A stretch of DNA of 64,000 nt, taken from Adiantum capillus-veneris (taxonomy: Eukaryota > Streptophyta > Polypodiopsida > Polypodiales > Pteridaceae). The notes under the pieces were generated by a model. That model made no database searches and was not told where the DNA came from. It was given only the letters and a program-made list of their open reading frames with translations. A program made the position numbers and the translations under genes. Where the stretch lies: the NCBI GenBank assembly GCA_014529385.2, contig CM043953.1:72543872-72607871 (forward strand). The letters are read 5' to 3'. This document shows, piece after piece, positions 46,132-57,172 of this stretch; the first letter of the stretch is position 1; the number at the start of each line of letters is the position of its first letter.

Positions 46132-47730
46132 CTATGGGACCAAAGTTACATGTGATGTAGTATGTGTATGGCTGATGAGTGACTCTCGATGCTCCAAAAT
46201 TGTAGTGATGAGAGTCGCAATGGAGAGCCCACACTTTGGCTGGGAGAGGAAAGTGTGTAGGTCTAAGTTATGGCTGAAAATGTGAGAGAAGCAAGTTCGG
46301 ATGTGATCAAAAGTTGAGCACTCTAGTAGTGTGTGGTACTCAGACTCTCGAACTTGCAGTGAGCATAATGTGCACAATCGATTTGACTCTTCTCCATTGC
46401 CCCAACGTCCTATCTCGCATCGAAGGAAATGGGAGCTAAGCCGAATTGCTGCGATAGTGCGTATCGCGGACAAGGGAATAGGCTCAAGCATGTAAGTGTG
46501 AGTACGGTTTCCTCTCTCAACGAAGAACATGGTTTTGTAGTTGGGGGCAATATAGGTGGTGTAATGTATGAAGCGTGACCCACCGGATTTCTCCCAAGCC
46601 GTAATACATTGGCGTTGTAGAAAAGCTTCATTCACTTGAGAGTCAATTGAAGCATCATGTAGCAAGTGTAATGCATCCCATCTCCCAAACCACTTCTTTA
46701 TGTCTTGCATCCATCCCGTACTCAAGATCTTGCTTTTATGCGTCTTTTGAACTTTTTTGCTTGCTTCCCATGCAATTGTAGGAAGTCGATGTGAGGGGTT
46801 TTCACGCATCTTTATCATGTACTCCACAACCCTTTCCATGCCCATAACCTCAATTGGAAGAGATCCCGACTCAAGAAGTAGGAGCATATATGGTGTTTGT
46901 GTCTTAACTTGGAGAAAGTTTGTAAGAAAACGCTTTTGAACATTCTCAAACTCTTTCCAAGTAGACTTTGAGATGCTCCCACCCCACACTTCAACTCCAT
47001 AAAGAAGAACCGGTGTCACCAATGCATCAAAAAGATACTTCTTGAGAACCCAACACTTGATGTTTCCCGCATTACACATGTTCTCAAATGCATAATATGC
47101 TCTCTTTCCCGCTTCCAAACGACGCATAGCACATTCATGCCACTTATGATTGGATGGAACCTCAAGGCCAAGGTACTTAAAGCTCTCAACAACTTCAAGT
47201 GTCTCGTTGTTGTACGCAATGCATGGCTTCTCCTTATGGTTGGTTTTCACAAGCATAACCTTTGTTTTGGATTCATTTACAATCAGCCCACTATGCAAGC
47301 AAAAGTTCTCAAGGACAACCATAAGCTTTTGTGCATCTTCTAAAGTGTGTGCTAGAAGCACTACATCATCCGCATACAACAAAAGCATGATTACCGCATT
47401 GCAAATAGTGACCTCTTCAATGCCTTCTTCTTGCATAAAGTCAAGTACCATTTGTTCCAATTGATCGATGCATAGACCAAAGAGAGTTGGTGACAATGGA
47501 CATCCTTGTTTAACCCCAATAGTGCTTACAAAAATTTCTGAAATTTCTCTTCCCATGCGCAATTGACAAATCACCTTCTCATAGATTCGAGAAACCGCAA
47601 GCATAAACTCACTTGGCACTTGGAGTTCTTCCATCCTTCTCCACAAATTGTTACGTGGAATCATATCAAAGGCTTTCTTAAAGTCCACAAAACAACAATA
47701 CAATCGCTTGCCTTTCAACCGACTTTCCTC
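46132..47730 (-). CDS. LINE ORF2, C-terminal part (reverse transcriptase to zinc knuckle)
   Basis: Continues the RT split by the inner CACTA. It starts right after the CAT duplication with EESRLKGKRLYCCFVDFKKA (RT motif A), then GVKQGCPLSPTLFGL, the catalytic LLLYADDVVLL, LIVNESKTKVML and ESFKYLGLEV. The C-terminal region ends with a zinc-knuckle-like CTLCSLQVRESEYHTLLEC and stops at 46132. With the first part and one copy of CAT the frame is continuous: 1794 plus 1599 bases, about 1130 residues. No stops or shifts in this part. RT copies the LINE RNA at the nicked target. Confidence 0.9.
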   Translation of the reverse strand, partial: EESRLKGKRLYCCFVDFKKAFDMIPRNNLWRRMEELQVPSEFMLAVSRIYEKVICQLRMGREISEIFVSTIGVKQGCPLSPTLFGLCIDQLEQMVLDFMQEEGIEEVTICNAVIMLLLYADDVVLLAHTLEDAQKLMVVLENFCLHSGLIVNESKTKVMLVKTNHKEKPCIAYNNETLEVVESFKYLGLEVPSNHKWHECAMRRLEAGKRAYYAFENMCNAGNIKCWVLKKYLFDALVTPVLLYGVEVWGGSISKSTWKEFENVQKRFLTNFLQVKTQTPYMLLLLESGSLPIEVMGMERVVEYMIKMRENPSHRLPTIAWEASKKVQKTHKSKILSTGWMQDIKKWFGRWDALHLLHDASIDSQVNEAFLQRQCITAWEKSGGSRFIHYTTYIAPNYKTMFFVERGNRTHTYMLEPIPLSAIRTIAAIRLSSHFLRCEIGRWGNGEESNRLCTLCSLQVRESEYHTLLECSTFDHIRTCFSHIFSHNLDLHTFLSQPKCGLSIATLITTILEHRESLISHTHTTSHVTLVP

Positions 47731-47733
47731 CAT
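47731..47733. other. Left target duplication CAT of inner CACTA
   Basis: CAT before CACTACAAG; the same CAT follows the right end at 53924-53926. On the LINE strand it is an ATG codon inside the RT. Confidence 0.92.
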
Positions 47734-47756
47734 CACTACAAGAGGCTCTTCACATT

Positions 47757-47800
47757 AGCGACGCTCACACAGCGACGCTTATAGCGACGCTCATAGCGAC
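47757..47800. promoter_or_regulatory. Left subterminal repeats of inner CACTA
   Basis: Four GCGACGC words within 45 bp of the TIR; shorter array than in the outer copy. Confidence 0.7.
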
Positions 47801-47899
47801 GCCAGCTGGGGTAAAAAAAATAACCGAGCGCGCCCAAAAACTCAGATCTCAGATCTGAGTTTTTCGGCGCCCTCAAGCAAAGAGCAGGTGACGCTCTCC

Positions 47900-47900
47900 C

Positions 47901-47935
<35 letters not shown>

Positions 47936-48086
47936 CTTTTACACACACACACACACACACACACGAGGAGAGGAAGGAGAGCCAGGTATGCTCCTTCCCT
48001 CTCCTCATTCTCATGTTCCCTTCCCCTCTTTCTCTCTCCCTCGCTCTCTCTCTCACACACACACATACACACACACACATAGTGTT

Positions 48087-48128
<42 letters not shown>

Positions 48129-48355
48129 TGCAAAAACGCACACACATACATAAACAAAGAATGCACACACACATTGAGAGAGAAAAAGAGAGAGAGAGCA
48201 TGCATAAACAAAAAACGCACGCATTGAGAGAGGAAAAGAGAGAGAGAACATGCATAAACAAAAAACGCACACGTTGAGAGAGGAAAAGAGAAAGAAAACA
48301 TGCATACGATCCAAAAAAACGCACACACATTGAGAGAGAAAGAAAGAGAAACTAA
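47900..48355. repeat. Microsatellites and about 55-bp tandem array of the CACTA 5' region
   Basis: CT, AC and GA tracts, then about four units of ACGCAC..ATTGAGAGAGGAAAAGAG...CATGCATAAACAAAAA. The same array is at 56940-57172 in the outer copy. Confidence 0.85.
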
Positions 48356-48585
48356 GGGAGCGTCGTAGGAAACTAATTAAAATTAAAAGACCTAAAGATC
48401 TAGCCGACGAGGAGTTGAACTGAAGACCTATTATTCAAGAGAGAAATGGCATAATCAATCTATCATACTTGGCATGGGTGATAGAAAGGTTATACCATTT
48501 ATCTCTTTTTATTGGCACACACATCCACACACGCGCACACACACAGGAAGAAGAGAGTTATAACGTCGTAGGAAACTATCTTATA

Positions 48586-51500
48586 GCTGACAATGTGATG
48601 CCAGATTCCCGAGATGAAGCAAGAAAGATTTTGCGAAACTTGGGGATGGATTACAATTCTATCCACGCTTGTCCTAATGACTGCATTCTTTTCAGAGGGG
48701 AATACACAGACATGGAGAAGTGTCCGAAATGTGATTCCGAAAGATATCGAGTAGATCTCCACGGGACAAAAATTCCACAAAAAGTTTTGCGACATTTTCC
48801 TTTGCTTCCTCGCATCAAGCATTTCTTCGAATGTAAGTCCATCGCCGCCCTAGCATCATGGCATGAGGAGAATAAATCTTCGGATGGTGTGCTACGAATT
48901 CCTGCAGATTGCGCAGCCCGGAAACATATAGATGGAACATGGTCGGATTTTGCCAGGGAAGCTCGAAATTTGCGCTTAGGCCTGGCTATGGATGGCGTAA
49001 ATCCATTTGGTCAAAGATCAACATCTTACAGTGTATGGCCCGTTGTCATCGTCAACTACAACATTCCCCCGTGGTTGACTACGAAGAAGGGGCACCTATG
49101 GCTAAGCTTGATTGTGCCAGGGCGATATAAAGTGGGGAATATGGATGTGTATCTTCGTCCACTATTGGAAGAGCTACAACAATTGTGGATTGGCATAGAG
49201 GTGGTGGATATGAGCCGACACACAGGACGACGGAATGCTTTGATCAGAGGTATTCTAATGTGGACCATGCATGACTATCCCGGGCTAACAGAATGCTCAG
49301 GTGATCTATTGACACTCCTCTCTCAGACACTGTAAATCTTGTTTTTCCCCATAGTTGATCTATTATCATGTGTATACATGCAGGGCTTCAAACAAGCGGA
49401 TACAGAGCATGTGTCACATGTGGACCTAGACTGAATGCACGTAGGGCACCCTCACTGAAGAAGCAAATCTACGAAGGTCATCAAGCGTATCTTCCGGAGA
49501 ATCATGTGTTACGCGACGGCTTTTTGGGAAGAGAGCCACCAAGGATGTCTGCACAAGCATGGTTAGAGCAGAAGGAGATGTGCGATGACGGATTGCCTCC
49601 AGGGATGAAGAGACTATCTCTATGGTACGAGTTACCATACTGGCCCCGACTCGTGATCAATCACTTGCTCGATCCAATGCACATATTCAAGAATGTGGGT
49701 AATCTACTATGGGACCATTTGACCGGCAAGAAAGATACTTTGGGAGCCAGAGTTGACCTTAGAAATGTGGATCGTATGGAGCAATATTGGCCGCAAACAG
49801 CGTCTGATGGATCGATAAAACTTCCTAAAGCACCATGGATTTTCACAGGAGCCCAAGAACGCAAAGTAAAAGAGGCCATTCGATCTTTGCGGACCCCCAC
49901 TGGCGTAATGCACTCGCTCCGAACGTGTTTTACTAAAGAAGGAAAGCTTACCGGTTTGAAGTCACACGATTGGCATAAAATGTGTCAGGTACGTTCATAG
50001 TGGACTTTAATATCATTGCATAAAATGTGGACTTTAATATCATTGCTGCACATACTTTACAGTTTATTTTACCGGTTGCCATTGAGGGATGTTTGTCTCT
50101 CGACATCCGTAACACAATCTACAAACTTGCAAAGCTGGTGCAATGGATCTCACAAAAGGAGATCGACGTAGACTCCATACCATTCGCCAAACTAAATGCT
50201 GCGGAGCTTGTGTGCATGTTTGAGAAACATTTTCCTACTACAATACTAACCATTCAGGTGCATCTTCTTATTCACATAGTTGATGAGGTGGAAATAGCTG
50301 GCACAGTTCATTCCAGATGGATGTTCTTCTTAGAGCGTTTCATGAAAACGCTTAAGGGATATGTGCGTCGAAAGGCACGTCCGGAGGGTAGCATGGCAGA
50401 AGGTTGGTTGGTATCAGAGTCCCTAGTGTACATTGGAGAGTGGCTAGACGGATTTGATAAATCCCGGGACACGCTATGGCGAACCATAGATGATGAGCGC
50501 ATATCTGGGATTGTCATGTGCAATCTCGGTGTTGAGAAGAAGATGACGGAAGATCTAGAGGCTAAAATCAACCGATTTCGCATGCTTCACAATCCAGTGA
50601 TGCAAAAGTGGATTTCACAATATGAGGATGCAAAGCAAGAGCGACAAAGGGCACGAATCGAGTGGAGACGGGGAAGACGACCACCAATGCACTATCCAGC
50701 GGTTCTGGAGAGCCTACCAACCTTCATGAGCTTAAGATGGTTGCACAACCAATTGAAAAGCGCACAACAATGCGGTGACGAAGTGACTGAAGAAGAGTGG
50801 GAGTACTCTCGGGGTTGCGCGACCAAGGTAAGTTTGCAATGTACGACTAGCAAGTGACTTTATTTATAAACGTTTGAACGGCCAATCATAATCTTTGTTC
50901 GTTGTAGTATAAGTCATACACAGCAGCATGGTGTAAAGGTCGACATTTTAGGGTGGAACGAATCGACAAAAAGCGTTTTACTCAAGATTGTGGAATCATG
51001 GCAAAATTTGAACAGTCTAGTCCACGACGTTCCTCTGATGCAGATCCCGTGGTGGCGGAACTCACTTACTTCGGCACGCTGCAAGAGATTTTGAGGATCG
51101 ATTACAGAGGATTTTTTGTCGACTTGTTCGACGTGCAATGGTTCAAGATAATCATGGAGGGTCGAAACGCTACTGTGCGTAGAGGAGAGTCTGGTTTTCT
51201 TGAGGTGGATTCTACTAAGAAATGGACTGACCTAAGAGACACTTTCGTACTACCCGAGCATTGTGAACAAGTAAGTATATAAATAGTTAACATCCCCCTT
51301 TTACAAGTTATGTGGCTCTCATGTAAGTTATGTGGCTCTGGCAGGTAGTATTTCATCCTACAAAGTCTACATCAAACTGGTGGTACGTCATAGAGGTAGC
51401 CCCTCGTAGTGCAAGGACGTATGAAGGCTACCATGTGCCAATCACAACGACATCAATGGAGGAGATCAGAGAAGATGCTCAATCAGAAGCCGCTGCGGTG

Positions 51501-51653
51501 GTGCCAGACGAGCATCAAGATGCTACTACTCTATATGGGGTGCATGCAGAGGAGCTACAAAATGAAACAGAGGATATGTGTTTAAACGGAGAGCTCTATA
51601 TAGATATAGGAAGTTATGCTGAGTTATGCGAGGATGAGAGAGAGATCTCTTAA
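48586..51653 (+). pseudogene. CACTA transposase (Tnp2/Transposase_21) of inner copy, 5' exon deleted
   Basis: Exons by GT/AG and homology: 48586-49300, 49384-49988, 50063-50827, 50908-51270, 51345-51653. Exon 1 here has NVMPDSRDEARKILRNLGMD, HACPNDCILFRGEY, CPKCDSERY and the Transposase_21 core LRLGLAMDGVNPFGQRSTSY, VNYNIPPWLTTKKGH, DVYLRPLLEELQQLW. Later exons have DPMHIFKNVGNLLWDHLTGK, then a DUF4218-like HLLIHIVDEVEIAGTVHSRW and ERFMKTLKGYVRRKARPEG, then a DUF4216-like FFVDLFDVQWFKII. All junctions keep frame and no stop interrupts. Only the N-terminal zinc (CxCxxC) exon is missing through an internal deletion near 48583. It would bind and cut the TIRs. Confidence 0.85.
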
Positions 51654-51925
51654 AGCCACAAATATTGTATTTGAACAATTTTGCTCCGTGCTGTAAAAGC
51701 TCTAGCTCTCTAAGTAGCTTCCATGGTGTGTAACGCTCTTTTCTACTCGCGCTCACATCTTTTGATTGAAAATTCTGAGTTTTCGACTTGCCTCTTCTAT
51801 CACTCGATTCATTGCGTCATTGTATTTATATACGTCATTACGTCATTGTATTTAATGGTCTTTGCGTCATTGTCTACTCTATTCATTCAATAAGGAGTTT
51901 AAATATTCGTGTGTTTAATGCAGGT

Positions 51926-53239
51926 ATGGATGATGAGGAGTTTCTTTCTTCTTTGTCACCGCAGCAGAGACAGTGGTACGTGGAGCGTCATCGCTCTGGC
52001 GCATCATCGCGCGTTCCTACACCATCCGCATCTCCCTCTCTTTCGGAGCATTCGGCGCGCTCCGAAGCTTCGGCGTCGACGAGACGAGCGTCACACTCGT
52101 CTAGACACCGGCGCTCTAGTGGTGGCGGTGGCGGTTGTTGTGGGGATTCCGCCACCGATGCCTCCACACCGCCTCGTGTTCGACGAGGCTCTTTACCCTC
52201 CCCTTCTTTGCCCGCCCCCACACCAGCCACAGCATCGCCGTCTACGCCAGGTTTTGCACGGCTAACTGTTCCTAGAAGCTACACACCTCTACCTACTCCG
52301 CCAGGAGCCACCCCACTCGACACTCCTCGCTTCGGCGCCCAGACGCCGATGGAGACACCTGACGTCCGTACCCCCATCGACACGCCGCTAGAGACCCCTG
52401 CCGGGACACCCAGGTTCACGCGTCACCGGCCAGAGGGCTTGCCTTACTCCGTCGACATCAGCGGCGGCATCATCATGGATGATGACGGCAAGAAGGTGAT
52501 CTCGCGCATGCGTGGTCTTTGCTCTCAGCTGTTTAGACACTATATACTAAACAAATGGAGTGAAGTACAAAGTGATTTAAAAAACAGAGTCATCAGCATA
52601 CTTCATGATGAGTTTCCCGTTCCAACACGGGATCAGCGCTTCAATGAAGACCTGATGAAGATTCGAATGCGCGAATACTGCAAACACAAGCGTTCCGAAG
52701 TGCAAAAAGCAATCAAGAATGGGTGGAATAGGCCAGATTGGCTGGCCAAAGAAGATTGGAAGAATGCGAAGAAAGCAGCGCGCGAGAATCCCGACAAGTG
52801 GAAGCAACAAAAGGATGCAGCCAGAGCGCGAGTAGAGGCAGGGAGCTCGCACCACTTGGGGAGCGGTGGATGGGCATCATTTGAGGCCGATTTTGTAAGT
52901 CTTTTCACATTGCTCTTTATGCATGTTCGATAGTTTAGGGTTTATGAGTTTTTTAGTTCTAACATAATGAAATCTTTGTATGTTTTGACAGTGGTCGATG
53001 ACAGGACGTGATCCCACACCGTACGAGCGCGAGTACGCAGGCAGGAAGGGCTTAAACGCCCTGATGGACATTCTCAGTTCTCGCGGCGGCATGGTTAGTA
53101 TTAGGGTTTACTCTTTTTTATTTTTTGTATTGTTTTATAAATGTCGTTATATGTTTATATTTACTGAAAACTGTCTTATTGTCTTTTTTTGCAGAATCCG
53201 ACAGATACGCCGCTTGGACGCGATGAGACGTCTGATTAG
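51926..53239 (+). CDS. TnpA-like second CACTA gene, inner copy
   Basis: Three exons (51926-52894, 52992-53093, 53195-53239) give 371 residues. ATG 51926 is preceded by an acceptor-like TTTAATGCAG, so a leader intron is likely. N-terminal third: MDDEEFLSSLSPQQRQWYVE, Ser/Gly-rich, then a Pro/Thr repeat (PMETPDVRTPIDTPLETPAG). C-terminal half: basic helical region with MRGLCSQLFRHYILNKWSEV, NRVISILHDEFP, RPDWLAKEDW and NAKKAARENPDKW, typical of plant CACTA TnpA/Transposase_24-type proteins. Likely binds the subterminal GCGACGC words. Frame intact, splice sites intact. Confidence 0.75.
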
Positions 53240-53599
53240 ACGACGTCAGTTTAGCCGTAGCTAGATAGCATTAGTTTAGGGTTTCTCATAGCTTATGTAT
53301 CATGAGACGGATTTTATACGTCTTTTTGAACCATGTATATTATTACATTTGTCACCGCAATTCCTTTTGCCAATCAATTCTTTATGCCTATGATGTTGTA
53401 CAATTGTCATTATTACATTTGCCAATCAATTCAGTTTGTCTATGATGTGTACAATTGTCAATTTTGCAAACAATGCGTCTTGTGGGTGACTATTTTGGGT
53501 CTATTATTTACCTTTGCACTTTTTTTAAAAAGTGAATCAAGTACAATATGGTTGATGGGTGGCAGGGCATTCAATGCCCTGCCACCAAAAAAATATTCT

Positions 53600-53905
53600 C
53601 TCAGGCGTCGCTATAAGCGTCGCTATTTATGGCTCTGTAGCGTCGCTATATGCGTCGCTATACTCTTCTGTGAGAGCGTCGCTATATGCGTCGCTATACT
53701 CTTCTGTGAGAGCGTCGCTATCTGCGTCGCTATAGGCGTCGCTATGAGCGTCGCTATATAGCGACGCTCATAGCGACGCCTATAGCGACGCAGAGAGCGA
53801 CGCAGATAGCGACGCTCTCGTAGCGACGCTTTTAGCGACGGATATAGCGACGCCGGGGGTTATAAAAACCCAGTGTATTTCCGTCGCTAAGAGCGTCACA
53901 AGAGC
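53600..53905. promoter_or_regulatory. Right subterminal array and long hairpin of inner CACTA
   Basis: At least fifteen GCGTCGCTA words, direct then inverted. Around 53757 they form a long hairpin: arms of about 50 bp match apart from one extra 12-bp unit on the right. The centre GAGCGTCGCTA / TAGCGACGCTC is perfect. Confidence 0.85.
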
Positions 53906-53923
53906 ACACAACCTCTTGTAGTG

Positions 53924-53926
53924 CAT
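53924..53926. other. Right target duplication CAT of inner CACTA
   Basis: Directly after TAGTG; pairs with 47731-47733. Confidence 0.92.
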
Positions 53927-55717
53927 GAGAACACGAAGAGTGACAAGATGATCAATGGTGCTGTGGCATCGACGAAAACCCGCTTGTCCCTTTGCACGCT
54001 TGTGATTCTCTTCAGCCCAATCACTCAATTTCATCTCCATTATGCACCCAAACAACTTTGCCATAAGAGACCCAATCATTATAGTCCGGTAGTTGCTTAC
54101 ATTCTTTACATCCCCTCCTTTATGCAAAGGCTTAACCCAATTAGTACTCCAATCATAAGGCATACCATGTTGAAGTGCAAGGTTGAACATATCACACATC
54201 CACTCATGGGTAAAATCTCCCGTCCATTTGATCATCTCCGGCTTGATACCTTGAAGATCTCCCGCTTTGCGAGTGGCCAACTTTTCAAGCCCACTGCATA
54301 CATCCTCAATAGTAAAAAAAGACGGCATACATGGGAGTGAACCATAAAATGGCATTTTTTCAGTATTTTCTTGCTCATATAATTGCCTACAATGTGTGTA
54401 CATATCCACTAGACTCAAGTTACCAAAATTCTCAACCCGCTTGCCTCTCAAGTTTCTCCAAAATCTTCCACATGCATGTGCCTTTTCTTGGACTTGAAAT
54501 TCTTGTTGCTTTACTTCCCATCTTCTTCTCTTCTTTTGAATCAATGCCTTGTATGTATGCAAATGACTTTGATAGTTGTCTTTGTCCATAGTTGCATCAA
54601 GCTTTATCAAGGACTTTCGAGCATCTTGACATTCTTTATCAAACCACATTTTGCGTGATCTATCTTTGTTGATACCATGGAGATGCTTTATGGCAAAGCA
54701 TTCTTCCGCACAAGAACAAATAGCTTTCTTGAAAGCTTCCCATTTAGTTTCCAATGGTGCATCACATTGAAGCTTTGTCATCCATAATTTTTGCTCAACC
54801 ATTTCAATGTACATTGGTGCCCGTTTGAAATCCATACATAGTGATAACTTCTCTTTCCTTTGGCTGAGATTATCATGCTTAGTTGCTTCTCCACATGAAA
54901 GGTCAATACATAAGGTGCGATGGTCGGATTCCGGGGTCCATTGACCAAACATAAAACTCTTTATGCGATACATGATGGCTTCAGAGAGTAGCATATAGTC
55001 AATCACACTATCCCCATTATGTCTTCTACATGTAAATCCATTGGTTCCACTCCACAAAGATACACCATTGGCAATGAGCATACCCGTGCTATTACACATG
55101 TGTAAAAGTAACTTTCCATAGTGATCCGGCTCTTTCCCATCCATTGAAGTACGATCATACAAGTGAACTTCCTCCAACTCCCTTGAAATGTATGGCATAT
55201 CAAATTGTTGAGTATCATGTTGCAATGTTTTTGTACGAGCATTCATATCCCCAAATACAATAACATCACCTTCACCTTTGAAATAAGCAATGTCCTCTTC
55301 CAAATCAGAAAATGGTTGATCTCTATCCATGCAAGCATAAAAGGGAGAATCATGATGAGGAATGTAGCAACCGGCTACAAAAATGGGTGCTCTTTTTGGT
55401 GTCATAATTTTCAGCCATACATAACGTTTGTACTTGTCATCTTTCACAATTGATACAAAATCTTCCAATCCTTTCTTAACCATACATGCTAACCCTCCTT
55501 GTCCTCTTCGTTGCTTGAGATTCTTTGACCACATCAATGAATGTACATTGTAATCCTCCAAGCCGTTAATCCTTTGTGTATCATGCTCCCAAGTTTCAAC
55601 AAGAAGTACAACATCGGCTTTGCTTGTTAGTTCATCAATGCCAACCCCCGCATTCCATGGGTATCCATTACAATTCCAAAAGCATATTTTCAATTGTAAC
55701 TCGGTCTCATAGGTCAC
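53924..55717 (-). CDS. LINE ORF2, N-terminal part (AP endonuclease and start of RT)
   Basis: No ATG at the start; the frame opens after the ORF1 stop with GCVTYETELQLKICFWNCNG. Endonuclease residues: CFWNCNGYPWN, VVLLVETWEHD, IVFGDMNART, DSVIDYMLL and PESDHRTLCID. RT begins at KAGDLQGIKPEMIKWTGDF, NWVKPLHKGGDVKNVSNYRT and GQAGFRRCHSTIDHLVTLRV, and is cut by the inner CACTA at the CAT duplication. The first ATG after the ORF1 stop lies about 60 codons in, which would remove part of the endonuclease. ORF2 may therefore depend on ORF1 translation. Confidence 0.9.
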
Positions 55718-55723
55718 GCATCC

Positions 55724-56674
55724 CTATTTGCTTGAGAGACTTGCCTCCTCCTTGGGCACATTTTCTTCATGAGAGATCTCCTTGTTTTTATTATTCTTTT
55801 CCTCATATGCCTTGCGACGCATATTTTGTTGCTTGATAGTGCGATCTTCACATACAAAACATTTTGTATCCCTCAAATAGATCCAACTATTATCAAGGAT
55901 AATCTTTCCCTTGGTCTCATCCGGCATGGTGCATACAATTGGCCGTTCTCCCGAGCGAGGAGCTCCTTGCTTCCCCACTCTATGTGCTCCATAGACCATA
56001 ACTCCAGACATGCCAAAGTGGGTTTTGAAGAAATCTTCAATAACAATGGCAAGAGAAGGAGGTGTCTCTAACTTCTCTTCGGGAATTCCACGAATAACAA
56101 TGTTCTTGGAACGTCGCTCCCGTTCCTTCAACTCCTCCACATCCACATTCTCAACATTCTTTGTTTGAACCATAGCTTGCATGAGTGAGGAATTAGAAAC
56201 CACATTGCTACCACATACATCAGCCCAAGACTTGTTTGTGCATACATTTTTCATGTCGCATACATCCCGGCTCATAGTGTCAAATTTCTCCTCTTTCAAT
56301 ACATGGTCATGCTCTACTTTGCTCATCCGCTCCTTCAAAGCATTCAAGTCCACAAGAGAGCGTTTACATTCCTTGACTTCCTCTTCAAGTTGCATCAAAC
56401 GTGTTGTTTGCATCTCAAGTGTCCTCTTGAGATTCTCATTCTCAACCACAAGTACCCTTAGTGTGCCATTCTCCATTGCAAGTGCTCGTAAGTCTTCGCC
56501 TTGTTTGTTTACGGTCTCTTGCAATGATACCAAGTACGCCATGATCATGGTTTCCGATGTCGTTGGTTGGGTGGTTGTGTTGCTATCTCCACACTTAGGA
56601 GATTTTGGATCATTTTCCACAATGGTTGTGGACCTTGTTGAAGAAGAAGAACCCTTGCGAGTGCCGGAAGACAT
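55724..56674 (-). CDS. LINE ORF1 (L1 ORF1p-like RNA-binding protein)
   Basis: 316 residues from ATG 56674. N-terminal Ser/Thr-rich part, long coiled coil (LRVLVVENENLKRTLEMQTT, LMQLEEEVKECKRSLVDLNA), then the L1-type RRM and C-terminal domain: RRSKNIVIRGIPEEKLETPP, IEDFFKTHFG, VMVYGAHRVGKQGAPRSGER, GKIILDNSWIYLRDTKCFVC and a basic tail. In L1 such proteins trimerise and coat the LINE RNA. Frame intact. It ends AAA TAG, and ORF2 follows in the same phase. Confidence 0.85.
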   Translation of the reverse strand: MSSGTRKGSSSSTRSTTIVENDPKSPKCGDSNTTTQPTTSETMIMAYLVSLQETVNKQGEDLRALAMENGTLRVLVVENENLKRTLEMQTTRLMQLEEEVKECKRSLVDLNALKERMSKVEHDHVLKEEKFDTMSRDVCDMKNVCTNKSWADVCGSNVVSNSSLMQAMVQTKNVENVDVEELKERERRSKNIVIRGIPEEKLETPPSLAIVIEDFFKTHFGMSGVMVYGAHRVGKQGAPRSGERPIVCTMPDETKGKIILDNSWIYLRDTKCFVCEDRTIKQQNMRRKAYEEKNNKNKEISHEENVPKEEASLSSK

Positions 56675-56902
56675 TGTATGTAAAATAGGAGATGAGAATC
56701 AATTTTGTTGAACCTGTTCACTTCGGAAATGCTGCTACAGAAATGCCTTCCATAACTCTGAAAATTTATGTCTTTACATCAATGCGTAGAGGACTTCGTG
56801 CTCTTCGATTGAAGCTATAGATCACCCAAATCGGAGTTCGGATGAAAAAGTTATGATCAAAAGAGTGGACTGCTGTCTACTAGGTCAAAAAACGGCTGCA
56901 CT

Positions 56903-56906
<4 letters not shown>

Positions 56907-56937
<31 letters not shown>

Positions 56938-57172
56938 AACAAAAACAAAAACGCACACACACATACATAAACAAAGAATGCACACACACATTGAGAGAGG
57001 AAAAGAGAGAGAGAGCATACATAAACAAAAAACGCACGCATTGAGAGAGGAAAAGAGAGAGAGAGAGAGAACATGCATAAACAAAAAACGCACACATTGA
57101 AAGAGGAAAAGAGAGAGAAAACATGCATACGATCCAAAAAAACGCACACACATTGAGAGAGAAAGAGAGAGA
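56907..57172. repeat. (GA)n and about 55-bp tandem array, outer CACTA
   Basis: GA at 56907-56932 continues the outer element after the LINE. The tandem units match 48126-48350. Confidence 0.85.

Larger units (their letters stand above)
47734..53923 (+). mobile_element. Inner CACTA (En/Spm) element, 6190 bp
   Basis: TIRs CACTACAAGAGG / CCTCTTGTAGTG with TSD CAT. Same family as the outer copy: the second gene's 969-bp exon differs at about 20 positions by eye. It lost the 5' transposase exon (between about 48583 and the ADNVMP coding start) but keeps the transposase core. Confidence 0.95.
46092..56906 (-). mobile_element. L1-like LINE inserted in the GA tract of the outer CACTA
   Basis: Runs right to left: 5' region from about 56906, ORF1 56674-55724, ORF2 55717-53924 continuing at 47730-46132, then a short 3' region ending ...AATAAAATCTATCTATCTC. 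About 4.6 kb without the inner CACTA. Sequence on both sides is GA repeat, so exact ends and target duplication cannot be fixed. Coding frames are open, so it may be young. Confidence 0.85.

Noticed and set aside
48126-48350. CRISPR-like array
   Set aside because: Repeats are degenerate tandem units without distinct spacers, in a plant transposon.
51988-52230. Minus-strand frame inside the TnpA-like gene (and its twin at 61137-61379)
   Set aside because: Shadow of a GC-rich coding exon. No domain, and the sense gene explains the conservation.
56690-56900. LINE 5' region as a separate gene
   Set aside because: No frame; it is the untranslated start of the LINE.
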